From UBA1952 sp965246785 (GTDB taxonomy: Bacteria > Bacteroidota > Bacteroidia > Chitinophagales > Chitinophagaceae), in contig CBDFFM010000006.1 in the NCBI GenBank assembly GCA_965246785.1, positions 62,001 through 126,000 on the forward strand: a stretch of DNA of 64,000 bases. The letters are read 5' to 3'. Made by a program: the position numbers and the translations under genes. The number at the start of each line of letters is the position of its first letter. Positions within the stretch are counted from its first letter, which is position 1. The notes below the pieces were generated by a model. It did no database searches. It was not told where the DNA came from and worked only from the letters and a program-made list of their open reading frames with translations. Of this stretch, positions 50,467-58,498 are shown piece after piece.

Positions 50467-51966
50467 ATGAGCTTATTCATCAAAAAGCCCCTCGCGCACC
50501 TCATGGCTGAGGCCGCCGACAACGAAAAAGGCCTTAAGCGAACCCTTTCCGCAGGCGCGCTCGTAGCGCTCGGTATCGGCGCCATTATCGGCGCGGGCCT
50601 GTTTGTGCGCACCGCCGCCGCCGCCGCTGAGAGCGCCGGGCCGTCCGTTACGTTTGGCTTTATCGTGGCCGCCATCGGCTGTGCGCTTGCCGGGCTTTGC
50701 TACGCCGAGCTTTCCTCATCCATCCCAATCTCCGGCAGTGCCTACACCTATACGTACGCGACGATGGGCGAGCTGATGGCCTGGATTATCGGCTGGGATT
50801 TGGTGCTGGAATACGCGGTTGGCGCGGCAACGGTGGGCATCGCATGGAGCGAGTATCTGAACAAGCTGCTGATGGATGTCTTTCACACAGCACCTATTCC
50901 TTACCAATGGTGCCACTCGCCGTTTGAGCATTCCCTGCCCGATGCGGCTGGTGCTATCCAGAGCGGCATCATGAATCTTCCGGCCCTCGGTATTGTAAGC
51001 CTGCTCAGCCTCCTCCTCATCCGCGGCACAAAGGAATCCGCTTTTGTAAACGGGATTATCGTGATTACCAAAGTGGCGATTGTGATTATGATAATTGTAC
51101 TCGGCTGGGGCTTTATCAATCCGGCCAATCATACGCCTTACATCCCGCCGCCATCTACTTACACCGACCACCTTGGCGTTACGAAAAACTTCGGCGGCCT
51201 ATGGGGCATTCTCGGCGCGGCAGGCACCGTATTCTTCGCCTTTATCGGCTTTGACGCAGTGAGCACGGCGGCGCAGGAAACCAAGAATCCAAAAAAGGCC
51301 ATGCCGATTGGCATCCTCGGCTCGCTGGCGGTGTGCACGGTGCTTTACATCCTCTTCGCGCACGTGCTGACGGGCATGGCGCCGGTAGAATTTTTCCGCA
51401 CCAGCGGCAAGGAGGCCTCTGTGGTAGCGGCCATCAATACTTACATGCCCGGCTACGGTTGGCTGAGCAAGCTCGTGACGGTTGCCATCATCGCCGGCTT
51501 CTCCTCTGTGATTCTTGTGATGCTGCTCGGCCAGAGCCGCGTGTTCTACTCCATGAGCCGCGACGGGTTGCTGCCGGGCGTATTCAGCCATGTGCATCCA
51601 AAGTATCAGACGCCTTACAAGGCCAACCTCTTTATCCTCGTTATCGTCGGCCTGTTCTCTGCCTTCGTACCCGGTGATGTGGTGGGCGATATGAGTTCCA
51701 TCGGTACGCTGTTCGCCTTTGTGCTGGTATGCATCGCTGTCATTGTGCTGCGCAAAACCGAGCCGGGCCTGCACCGTGAGTTCAAAACGCCGCTCGTGCC
51801 GCTTGTGCCGATTCTGGGTGTTATTGCCTGCCTCGCTATGATTCTCGGCCTTGGCTGGACTAACTGGCTTAGGCTGATTGGCTGGCTGCTGCTGGGCTTT
51901 ATCATTTACTTCGGCTATAGTAAGGGCCACAGCAAGCTGCGCAAAGGCGGAGGTGTGCAGCCATAA
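50467..51966 (+). CDS. APC-family amino-acid permease
   Basis: 499 residues, about 12-14 transmembrane segments. The first helix signature GALVALGIGAIIGAGLFVRTA and the AAAAAESAGPSVTFGFIVAAIGCALAGLCYAELSSSIPISGSAYTYTYATMGELMAWIIGWDLVLEYAVGAATV region are typical of the cationic amino acid transporter (CAT) group. It imports amino acids by proton or exchange coupling; substrate not clear. Separate transcription unit. Confidence 0.9.
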   Translation: MSLFIKKPLAHLMAEAADNEKGLKRTLSAGALVALGIGAIIGAGLFVRTAAAAAESAGPSVTFGFIVAAIGCALAGLCYAELSSSIPISGSAYTYTYATMGELMAWIIGWDLVLEYAVGAATVGIAWSEYLNKLLMDVFHTAPIPYQWCHSPFEHSLPDAAGAIQSGIMNLPALGIVSLLSLLLIRGTKESAFVNGIIVITKVAIVIMIIVLGWGFINPANHTPYIPPPSTYTDHLGVTKNFGGLWGILGAAGTVFFAFIGFDAVSTAAQETKNPKKAMPIGILGSLAVCTVLYILFAHVLTGMAPVEFFRTSGKEASVVAAINTYMPGYGWLSKLVTVAIIAGFSSVILVMLLGQSRVFYSMSRDGLLPGVFSHVHPKYQTPYKANLFILVIVGLFSAFVPGDVVGDMSSIGTLFAFVLVCIAVIVLRKTEPGLHREFKTPLVPLVPILGVIACLAMILGLGWTNWLRLIGWLLLGFIIYFGYSKGHSKLRKGGGVQP

Positions 51967-52021
51967 AGGCGCGAAGGCGTAATTTTTTTAGGATAGAGCG
52001 GGAATAAATCCCTTTTCCATT

Positions 52022-52228
52022 ATGAACAAGAAAGCCAGAAACGCCACGCTCATCGGCATAGCCGCCGGAGTTGTTTTAGTGCCGCTCGTCCGCCTCGCCA
52101 TCCGCAAATACCGCAAGCCGAAAGCTGAGCCGGCTTATGAAGGCGCACCACCCAACAATCTGTTTTCCGCCTATCGCGGGAAGTTTAAGCCGCACCGGCG
52201 GAAGCTTGCGGATAACGGGGCGCATTAA
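52022..52228 (+). CDS. Small basic membrane protein, unknown function
   Basis: 68 residues: one N-terminal hydrophobic segment (ARNATLIGIAAGVVLVPLVRLAI) and a Lys/Arg-rich tail (RKYRKPKAEPAYEG, GKFKPHRRKLADNGAH). It starts 56 bp after the permease stop and probably shares the transcript; the palindrome at 52256 acts as terminator. Coding status is plausible but not proven. Confidence 0.55.
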   Translation: MNKKARNATLIGIAAGVVLVPLVRLAIRKYRKPKAEPAYEGAPPNNLFSAYRGKFKPHRRKLADNGAH

Positions 52229-52255
52229 GCACATTCTTTTACAACTCTGATTCTG

Positions 52256-52277
52256 GCCCACGGTTTAAACCGTGGGC
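52256..52277. repeat. 22-bp palindrome, copy 1, also terminator-like
   Basis: Perfect palindrome centred on GGTTTAAACC with GCCCAC/GTGGGC ends, followed by TTTTCATT; it can terminate the upstream transcript. Confidence 0.85.
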
Positions 52278-52341
52278 TTTTCATTAAAACGTTGAAAGAG
52301 TGCGAGCCTTTTCAGCGCTAATGCTTAGTTCTACATGCGAA

Positions 52342-52363
52342 GCCCACGGTTTAAACCGTGGGC
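52342..52363. repeat. 22-bp palindrome, copy 2
   Basis: Identical to copy 1 at 52256-52277, with 64 bases between. Exactly repeated palindromes this close suggest a mobile hairpin family. Confidence 0.85.
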
Positions 52364-52405
52364 CATTACCGCATTCAATCGCCCTAATAATCCTTCCATC
52401 CATCC

Positions 52406-52413
52406 TACATTTG
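52406..52413 (+). promoter_or_regulatory. Candidate -7 element (TACATTTG)
   Basis: TAnnTTTG followed by CCCGC, 44 bases before the lipoamide dehydrogenase start. Confidence 0.55.
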
Positions 52414-52416
52414 CCC

Positions 52417-52455
52417 GCACATTCCAACATTCAAACACTCCAACACTCCAACATA
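52417..52455. repeat. Word repeat before the lipoamide dehydrogenase gene
   Basis: CACATTCCAACATTCAAAC then ACTCCAACACTCCAAC: the same words as at 12949-13008, reverse complemented. It makes up the untranslated leader. Confidence 0.6.
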
Positions 52456-52457
52456 AT

Positions 52458-53867
52458 ATGGCGTACGACATAATCGTAATAGGCAGCGGCCCCGGCGGCT
52501 ATGTGGCTGCCATCCGCGCATCGCAGCTCGGCTTTAAGACGGCGATTGTAGAAAAAGAATCCCTCGGCGGCGTATGCCTCAACTGGGGCTGCATTCCGAC
52601 CAAAGCCCTCATCAAAAGCGCCAACGTGTTGGAATATATGCAGCATGCTAAGGATTACGGCGTCAATGTGGACGGCTTTTCGGCAGACTTTCCGGCCGTC
52701 ATTAAGCGCAGCCGCGGCGTGGCTGACAAGATGAGCAAGGGCGTGCAGTTCCTGATGAAGAAGAACAAGATTGAGGTCATCATGGGCATGGGCCGCCTGA
52801 AGGCGAAGGGCCAGATAGAAGTGACCGGCGCGGACGGTAAGACCGCAACGCACGAGGCAAAGCATATAATCATAGCCACCGGCGGCCGCTGGCGCGAGCT
52901 GCCCAACCTGCCGATTGATGGCAAAAAGATTGTCTCTTATCGCGAAGCGATGGTGCTGCCGGAGTTGCCAAAGAGCATGATAGTGGTTGGCTCCGGCGCG
53001 ATTGGCGTTGAGTTCGCCTACGTGTATAACAGCATGGGCACGAAGGTGACTATCGTGGAGTTTATGCCGCGCATTGTGCCTGTGGAAGATGAGGACATCT
53101 CCAAAGAGCTGGAAAAGAGTTACAAGAAGAAGGGCATCACCATCATGACCAACGCTTCGGTTGAAAGCGTGGACATGAAGGGCGCCGGCGTAAAAGCCAA
53201 TGTAAAGATGCAGGACGGCTCTATGCAAACGCTGGAAGCCGATGTGCTCCTCAGCGCGGTAGGCGTGGTGGCCAATATTGAAAACATTGGTTTAGAAACG
53301 CTCGGCATCGCCGTAGAAAAGGGCAAGATTACAGTTGACAAGTACGGCAAGACAAACGTTGACGGTATTTATGCCATCGGAGATTGCACACCGGGGCAGG
53401 CGCTGGCGCACGTCGCTTCCAAAGAGGCTATCATTTGCGTAGAAGCTATTGGCAATGCCGAAGGAAAGTATGCTCACATGCCGGAGCCGATTGATTACGG
53501 CAACGTACCGGGCTGTACTTATTGCTCGCCTGAAATTGCTTCAGCAGGCATGACGGAGAAACAAGCGAAGGAGGCCGGTCATGTGATTAAAGTCGGCAAG
53601 TTCCCTTTCTCCGCATCCGGCAAAGCCAGCGCCGCAGGCGCTACGGAAGGCTTCGTGAAAGTTATCTTTGACGCCAAATATGGCGAGTGGCTGGGCACGC
53701 ACATGATTGGCGCAAACGTGACGGAAATCATTGCCCAGACCGTAACTGCGCGCAAATTGGAAACGACTTACCAGGAAGTGCTGGATTCAATCCACCCGCA
53801 CCCGACGATGAGCGAAGGTGTGAAGGATGCGATTGAGGTCGCCTATGGCGAGGCGATTCACCTGTAA
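52458..53867 (+). CDS. lpdA: Dihydrolipoyl dehydrogenase (E3)
   Basis: 469 residues from ATG 52458 (MAYDIIVIGSGPGGYVAAIRAS). FAD site GSGPGGYVAA, redox-active disulfide GGVCLNWGCIPTK (Cys40, Cys45), NAD site VVGSGAIGVEFAYVY, and the catalytic His/Glu region SIHPHPTMSEGVKDAIEVAYG. It reoxidises dihydrolipoamide in pyruvate and 2-oxoglutarate dehydrogenase and glycine cleavage. The upstream open frame is noncoding leader with word repeats. It has its own promoter motif and terminator. Confidence 0.95.
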   Translation: MAYDIIVIGSGPGGYVAAIRASQLGFKTAIVEKESLGGVCLNWGCIPTKALIKSANVLEYMQHAKDYGVNVDGFSADFPAVIKRSRGVADKMSKGVQFLMKKNKIEVIMGMGRLKAKGQIEVTGADGKTATHEAKHIIIATGGRWRELPNLPIDGKKIVSYREAMVLPELPKSMIVVGSGAIGVEFAYVYNSMGTKVTIVEFMPRIVPVEDEDISKELEKSYKKKGITIMTNASVESVDMKGAGVKANVKMQDGSMQTLEADVLLSAVGVVANIENIGLETLGIAVEKGKITVDKYGKTNVDGIYAIGDCTPGQALAHVASKEAIICVEAIGNAEGKYAHMPEPIDYGNVPGCTYCSPEIASAGMTEKQAKEAGHVIKVGKFPFSASGKASAAGATEGFVKVIFDAKYGEWLGTHMIGANVTEIIAQTVTARKLETTYQEVLDSIHPHPTMSEGVKDAIEVAYGEAIHL

Positions 53868-53888
53868 GCGTTGAGACGTAGAAGCATT

Positions 53889-53929
53889 GAAACGTCCCGG
53901 GGCTGCCGCTTCGGGACGTTTCGTTTTTT
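53889..53929 (+). terminator. Rho-independent terminator after lpdA
   Basis: GAAACGTCCCG/CGGGACGTTTC stem of 11 bp, followed by GTTTTTTGG. Confidence 0.88.
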
Positions 53930-54015
53930 GGCCTCACTCCTAGTCATTCTGTATTATCTAAAGCCAGAAACATAAATCTCTTTGCTGCGTCGCTAATCCT
54001 CTCATGCGTTCCCGT

Positions 54016-54023
54016 TACCTTTG
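54016..54023 (+). promoter_or_regulatory. Candidate -7 element (TACCTTTG)
   Basis: TAnnTTTG followed by CCGC, 36 bases before the citrate synthase start. Confidence 0.6.
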
Positions 54024-54059
54024 CCGCGTTCTAATAAAATCCCTTTATCTGCATCATTT

Positions 54060-55385
54060 ATGGGCTACGTGAAAGACCGTTTTAAGGAAGTCGCTACGGC
54101 ACAGGCGGCTGAGATAAAATCCCTCATTGCCGAGCACGGCGAAAAAGTTTTAGACAAAGTAACCCTCGCGCAGGCTTATCAGGGCGCGCGTGGCATTCCT
54201 GCCCTCGTAACAGAAACCTCCCTGCTGGATGCCAACGAAGGCATCCGTTTCCGCGGGTATTCAATCCCGGAACTGCGAGAAAAACTGCCTAAAATAGATG
54301 GCGGCAAGGAGCCTTGTCCGGAAGGCCTGTTTTACCTCATGCTCACCGGCGAGCTGCCTTCGGACGAGGACGCAGCGCACATCTCCGCCACCTGGGCGCG
54401 CCGCAGCCACGTCCCTACGCACGTTTTTCAATCCATTGAGGCGCTGCCGCCGAGCACACACCCGATGACGCAATTCTGCGTGGCCGTACTGGCGCTGCAA
54501 ACGGAAAGCAAGTTTGCGAAGGCGTATGAAGAAGGCATCAACAAGAAAGAATACTGGGATTACGTCTATGAGGATTCAATGACCCTCATTGCCCGCCTGC
54601 CGCGCGTGGCTGCGTACATCTACCGCCGCAAGTACAAGGGCGGTGACCATATACAGCCGGACGGGATGCTGGACTGGAGCGGCAACTTCGCCCACATGCT
54701 CGGCTTTGAGGGCGACGGCTTCAAGGAACTCATGCGCCTCTACCTCACCATCCATGCCGACCATGAAGGCGGCAATGTAAGCGCGCATGCTACACACCTT
54801 GTAGGCTCTGCACTGAGCGACCCGTACCTCGCCTTCTGCGCGGGTATGACCGGCCTTGCCGGCCCGCTGCATGGCCTTGCCAACCAAGAGGTGATTCGCT
54901 GGATTGAGCAGCTTCAGGAAGACCTCGGGACGCAGGAGCCTAGCAAGGAGCAGATTGCAGAATACATCAAAAAGACGCTGACGGAAGGAAAGGTAGTACC
55001 TGGCTATGGCCACGCCGTATTGCGCAAAACCGACCCGCGCTTCACAGCCCAGATGGAGTTTGGAAAGGAGCATTGCCCGGATGACCCGACAGTGAAAACG
55101 GTTTGGAATGTCTATGAAGTAGCGCCGCCAATCCTTGAAGGCACGGGCAAAATCAAAAACCCGTGGCCGAATGTGGATGCGCATTCCGGCTCGCTGCTCA
55201 AGCATTTCGGACTAGTAGAAGAAGACTTTTATACTGTACTCTTCGGCGTGAGCCGTTCGCTCGGTGTGCTTGCATCCCTATGTTGGGACAGGGCCCTGAA
55301 CTTCCCCATTGAACGCCCTAAGAGCATCACAACAGAGTGGGCCAAGAAGTGGGTGACGAAGCAGGATGAGGTGGCGGCTTCATAA
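54060..55385 (+). CDS. gltA: Citrate synthase, mitochondrial (eukaryotic) type
   Basis: 441 residues from ATG 54060. Catalytic His232 (HADHEGGNVSAHATHLVGSA), His318 (VPGYGHAVLR) and an Asp in PNVDAHSGSLLKHFG. The segment HADHEGGNVSAHATHLVGSALSDPYLAF and GMTGLAGPLHGLANQEV are those of mitochondrial citrate synthase rather than of the E. coli-type hexameric enzyme. Condenses oxaloacetate and acetyl-CoA. The N-terminal ~55 residues form a helical extension. Own promoter and terminator, 192 bases downstream of lpdA. Confidence 0.94.
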   Translation: MGYVKDRFKEVATAQAAEIKSLIAEHGEKVLDKVTLAQAYQGARGIPALVTETSLLDANEGIRFRGYSIPELREKLPKIDGGKEPCPEGLFYLMLTGELPSDEDAAHISATWARRSHVPTHVFQSIEALPPSTHPMTQFCVAVLALQTESKFAKAYEEGINKKEYWDYVYEDSMTLIARLPRVAAYIYRRKYKGGDHIQPDGMLDWSGNFAHMLGFEGDGFKELMRLYLTIHADHEGGNVSAHATHLVGSALSDPYLAFCAGMTGLAGPLHGLANQEVIRWIEQLQEDLGTQEPSKEQIAEYIKKTLTEGKVVPGYGHAVLRKTDPRFTAQMEFGKEHCPDDPTVKTVWNVYEVAPPILEGTGKIKNPWPNVDAHSGSLLKHFGLVEEDFYTVLFGVSRSLGVLASLCWDRALNFPIERPKSITTEWAKKWVTKQDEVAAS

Positions 55386-55404
55386 GCGCTCTTCCAATAG
55401 AATA

Positions 55405-55436
55405 AAAAGGCCGGCTCATCTGAGCCGGCCTTCCTG
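55405..55436. terminator. Bidirectional terminator between convergent genes
   Basis: AAGGCCGGCTCA/TGAGCCGGCCTT stem of 12 bp with a two-base loop, preceded by AAAA and followed by TTCCTG; it serves gltA and the convergent esterase. Confidence 0.85.
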
Positions 55437-55449
55437 TGCAAATAAGTAT

Positions 55450-56535
55450 TTATTGCAGCACTGCCCGCAGCGCCGCCGCCGCAACGCCCTGCGCATCGCG
55501 CGCCTGAGGCAGCACCGCGGTCATGCCGAAAAACTCGTGCGTAACGCCATCATACAGCACACGGTTTACGACGATGCCATAGGCCTTCAGCTTTGCCTCC
55601 AGCATCTGCCCATCGTCGCGTAGCGGGTCAATTTCGGCGTTGATAATCGTGGCCGGCGGCAGGCCGCTCAGGTTGCCTTTTATGAGCGAGATGCGCGGAT
55701 CCGCGCTTTGGGCGGGATTGCTCAGATAATTGCGCAGGAAGTAGTTAACCAGCGGACGGCTAAGCGGCTGTGCGGGCGCATACTTGGTGTAGGAAGCCGT
55801 GGTTGTATCATTCTGCGCCACGGGATAGATGAGCAGTTGGTGCTTCGGCATCGTAGCGCCGGAATCACGCGCCATTATGCAGACGTTGCAGGCGAGGTTG
55901 GCGCCCGCGCTTTCTCCGGCCACGGCCACCTTCGTCGGGTCAATTTTGAGGAAGCCCGCATTGGCAAGCGCCCACTTGTAGGCCGCAAAGGCGTCCTTAT
56001 GCGCTGTCGGGAATTTGTACTCCGGCCCTTTGCGGTATTCCACGCTCACCACCACAGCGCCGGTTTCTTCGGCAATAGCGCGGGCGGAGCCGTCATACGT
56101 TGCATTGGTTGCTATCACCCATCCGCCGCCATGATAATAGACGATAAGCGGAAACGGCCCTGTGCCGAGGTGCGGACGGTAGATGCGCAGGCTCATCGGC
56201 GCACCGTTAATCGTGGTTGTGTAATCGCCGGCATCGGTTGTATAAACCGGCTGCGCGATGCCAAATTTTGTGGCCACCATAGCGGCGGCGTCAAAAATCG
56301 TCTGTTTAGTCCGCGCGGTTTGCGGCGGCAGTGTTTCTAAGGGCGGCACGTAGAAAGAATCGTACTGCTCAATGACGGCCAGCATAGCGTTGGACATGGA
56401 CGGCCCCCAATAAGGCGCGGAGCCTTTAGGCACGATGCCGGTGCCGCCGCCGTTATCTTCTTTCTTGCAGGATGCGGCAAAGAGGAGCATGGCTGCCGCG
56501 CAGGCAAGGCTTAAGCGTGTAAGAATGGACTTCAT
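55450..56535 (-). CDS. Lipoprotein alpha/beta-hydrolase, HSL-type esterase
   Basis: 361 residues. The lipoprotein signal has Cys at 23 (LLFAASCKKED). The hydrolase core carries the oxyanion-hole HGGGW motif (YYHGGGWVIA), nucleophile GESAGAN, Asp in EIDPLRDDG, and His in DGVTHEFFGM, typical of hormone-sensitive-lipase-type carboxylesterases. Exported and anchored to a membrane, facing periplasm or surface. Substrate unknown. Preceded by a TACATTTG motif 77 bases upstream. Confidence 0.9.
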   Translation of the reverse strand: MKSILTRLSLACAAAMLLFAASCKKEDNGGGTGIVPKGSAPYWGPSMSNAMLAVIEQYDSFYVPPLETLPPQTARTKQTIFDAAAMVATKFGIAQPVYTTDAGDYTTTINGAPMSLRIYRPHLGTGPFPLIVYYHGGGWVIATNATYDGSARAIAEETGAVVVSVEYRKGPEYKFPTAHKDAFAAYKWALANAGFLKIDPTKVAVAGESAGANLACNVCIMARDSGATMPKHQLLIYPVAQNDTTTASYTKYAPAQPLSRPLVNYFLRNYLSNPAQSADPRISLIKGNLSGLPPATIINAEIDPLRDDGQMLEAKLKAYGIVVNRVLYDGVTHEFFGMTAVLPQARDAQGVAAAALRAVLQ

Positions 56536-56611
56536 AAAAGGAAAGGAGATGGTGAAGCTGTTTATGGCGTTAAAAATAAGGCGCTAAGGCTTGCGCCCGC
56601 TCAAAGGCGCT

Positions 56612-56619
56612 CAAATGTA
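56612..56619 (-). promoter_or_regulatory. Candidate -7 element (TACATTTG)
   Basis: TAnnTTTG on the minus strand, 77 bases before the esterase start; back-to-back with the plus-strand motif at 56644. Confidence 0.5.
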
Positions 56620-56643
56620 GTATCCATAGTTTGTCGGCGGAAG

Positions 56644-56651
56644 TACCTTTG
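56644..56651 (+). promoter_or_regulatory. Candidate -7 element (TACCTTTG), leaderless
   Basis: TAnnTTTG followed by CGCCCT and then the ATG at 56658, six bases later. Same spacing as at 20539, again predicting a transcript that starts at or near its start codon. Confidence 0.6.
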
Positions 56652-56657
56652 CGCCCT

Positions 56658-57665
56658 ATGCAATCCGAAATCCGAAATCCGCAATCCGAAATCGCCAAAG
56701 GGCCGGTATCGCAGTTTATACAGCACCACTACCGCCACTTCAATGCTGCCGCCCTTGTGGACGCCGCCAAAGGCTATGAAACGCACCTGCTGGAAGGCGG
56801 CAAAATGCTCGTCTCGCTGGCCGGTGCCATGAGCACCGCTGAGCTGGGTATCTCCTTGGCGGAGATGATTCGTCAGGACAAGGTGTCCATCATCTCCTGT
56901 ACCGGCGCTAACTTGGAAGAAGACATCATGAACCTAGTGGCGCATAGCCACTACAAGCGCGTGCCCAACTACCGCGACCTATCGCCGCAGGAAGAATGGG
57001 ATTTGTTGGAGCAGGGTTACAACCGCGTTACCGACACCTGCATCCCGGAAGAAGAAGCGTTCCGCCGCATTCAGCGTCACATCCACAAAATCTGGAAGGA
57101 CGCAGAGGTAGCCGGCGAGCGTTACTTCCCGCATGAGTACATGTACAAGCTCCTGCTAAGCGGGGTGATGAAGCCGGATTATGAAATTCCCGTGGAGCAT
57201 TCCTGGATGATTGCAGCGGCGGAAAAGAACCTGCCGATTATTGTACCGGGCTGGGAAGACAGTACGATGGGCAACATCTTCGCCTCTTACTGCATCAAGG
57301 GTGAGCTGAAGACTTCCACTATGAAAAGCGGCATTGAATACATGGTGTGGCTGGCCGACTGGTATCGGAATAATTCAGCCGGCAAGGGAATAGGATTCTT
57401 CCAAATAGGCGGTGGTATCGCAGGCGATTTTCCGATTTGCGTCGTGCCGATGCTGTATCAGGATTTGGAGATGCACGATGTGCCGTTCTGGACGTACTTC
57501 GCTCAGATTTCAGATTCCACCACATCGTACGGCTCCTATTCCGGCGCGGTGCCCAATGAGAAAATTACCTGGGGTAAGCTGGACATTCACACGCCTAAGT
57601 TTATTGTGGAAAGCGATGCTACGATTGTAGTGCCGCTGATTTTTGCCTACATACTTGGGTGGTAA
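56658..57665 (+). CDS. Deoxyhypusine synthase-like protein
   Basis: 335 residues from ATG 56658. The DHS fold is clear: LLEGGKMLVSLAGAMSTAELGISLAEMIRQ, SCTGANLEEDIMN, PIIVPGWEDSTMGNIF, GFFQIGGGIAGDFPICVVPML, and SGAVPNEKITWGKLD with the catalytic Lys307 in WGK. Eukaryotic DHS modifies eIF5A with spermidine; bacteria lack eIF5A, so this homologue probably acts on another amine acceptor (homospermidine synthesis is one known role for the family). The first ~13 residues (MQSEIRNPQSEI) are a translated copy of an intergenic repeat word. Confidence 0.88.
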   Translation: MQSEIRNPQSEIAKGPVSQFIQHHYRHFNAAALVDAAKGYETHLLEGGKMLVSLAGAMSTAELGISLAEMIRQDKVSIISCTGANLEEDIMNLVAHSHYKRVPNYRDLSPQEEWDLLEQGYNRVTDTCIPEEEAFRRIQRHIHKIWKDAEVAGERYFPHEYMYKLLLSGVMKPDYEIPVEHSWMIAAAEKNLPIIVPGWEDSTMGNIFASYCIKGELKTSTMKSGIEYMVWLADWYRNNSAGKGIGFFQIGGGIAGDFPICVVPMLYQDLEMHDVPFWTYFAQISDSTTSYGSYSGAVPNEKITWGKLDIHTPKFIVESDATIVVPLIFAYILGW

Positions 57666-57670
57666 TCGGT

Positions 57671-58150
57671 TCACCGCATCTGCTCCAGCGCCTCGCCAAT
57701 CACCTCGTCAAACTTCGCCTGCTGCTGCGGCGTGCACAGCGCACGCACTTCCCGGAAATGCTCGTAAGTAATGTATTCAATCCGGCGCTGCTGCGCTGCG
57801 AGCGAATCTATCCAGCGGACTTCCTCATTCCGGACGGCGTTAGGCTCGGGCGCTTTCAACAGCGCGTAAAGCGCGCGCTTGCTTTCCTTCATCTCATCCC
57901 GTATCGCCTCAACTGTCTGGTGATGCCCTTCGCGTAGCTTACGGTAGGCAGTCTCCTGCGCATCCGTAAGGCTCAGCGATTGGTGCAGGAAGGCGGCAGC
58001 TCCACGCCGCGGCCCGTCCCTGCCGGGCGGAGGTGGCGGAGGTGGACGGTGGCCGCCGTGCCTCTCGCCGAACCACAAAAAGCCAAGCGTGCTGATGTTG
58101 ATAAGCAGCAGCACGATGATGATGATTTTGAGAAAGCGCGCTTCGGGCAT
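57671..58150 (-). CDS. Spy/CnrX-like periplasmic sensor-type protein
   Basis: 159 residues: one N-terminal membrane segment (FLKIIIIVLLLINISTLGFLWFG), a proline-rich linker (HRPPPPPPPGRDGP), and a helical hairpin domain with the LTxxQ-type repeats (LSLTDAQETAYRKLREGHHQTVEAI; CTPQQQAKFDEVIGEAL). This is the heavy-metal-sensor/CpxP-Spy family that chaperones or senses metals and misfolding in the periplasm. It is third in an operon-like run with an anti-sigma-like gene and an ECF sigma gene. Confidence 0.8.
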   Translation of the reverse strand: MPEARFLKIIIIVLLLINISTLGFLWFGERHGGHRPPPPPPPGRDGPRRGAAAFLHQSLSLTDAQETAYRKLREGHHQTVEAIRDEMKESKRALYALLKAPEPNAVRNEEVRWIDSLAAQQRRIEYITYEHFREVRALCTPQQQAKFDEVIGEALEQMR

Positions 58151-58168
58151 GGCGGGAGCGTTTAAGAA

Positions 58169-58459
58169 TTAAATGGAAGGAGCGGGGCTGAAGTATTCAT
58201 CAGCCAATGGATTGGGCGCACCGGCGACTTCCGTTGCCGGCTTTGCGCTGCGCTGCACGAGCGTGTAAACATTAAAGCCGACCAGCAGCGCCAGCCCGGC
58301 AGCCATCAGCATCACGAAGGACTTGCGCATGTTTACGAGGCGGCCCTTCGGGGCGGCGAGCGCAGCTATGATGCGCTCGCGCAGTTCAGCGGGCATCTGG
58401 GCACGCGCCATGCCGTCAAGGCTGGACAGCGTGCGTTCGGTTTGAGCATCTGGTTTCAT
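58169..58459 (-). CDS. Small transmembrane anti-sigma-like protein
   Basis: 96 residues with an N-terminal cytoplasmic helix (LSSLDGMARAQMPAELRERIIAAL), one membrane segment (SFVMLMAAGLALLVGFNVYTLV) and a periplasmic tail ending EYFSPAPSI. This one-TM layout, right after an ECF sigma gene and before a Spy-like periplasmic gene, is what a CnrY/anti-sigma factor looks like, but no conserved ASD motif is evident. Assigned mainly by context. Confidence 0.6.
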   Translation of the reverse strand: MKPDAQTERTLSSLDGMARAQMPAELRERIIAALAAPKGRLVNMRKSFVMLMAAGLALLVGFNVYTLVQRSAKPATEVAGAPNPLADEYFSPAPSI

Positions 58460-58498
58460 AGTAAGCGTATGTTATAGTGATGTAGATTTTGGGTTTTG

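Noticed and set aside
52256..52363. Insertion sequence between the two 22-bp palindromes
   Set aside because: Only 64 bases lie between them with no open reading frame or target duplication.
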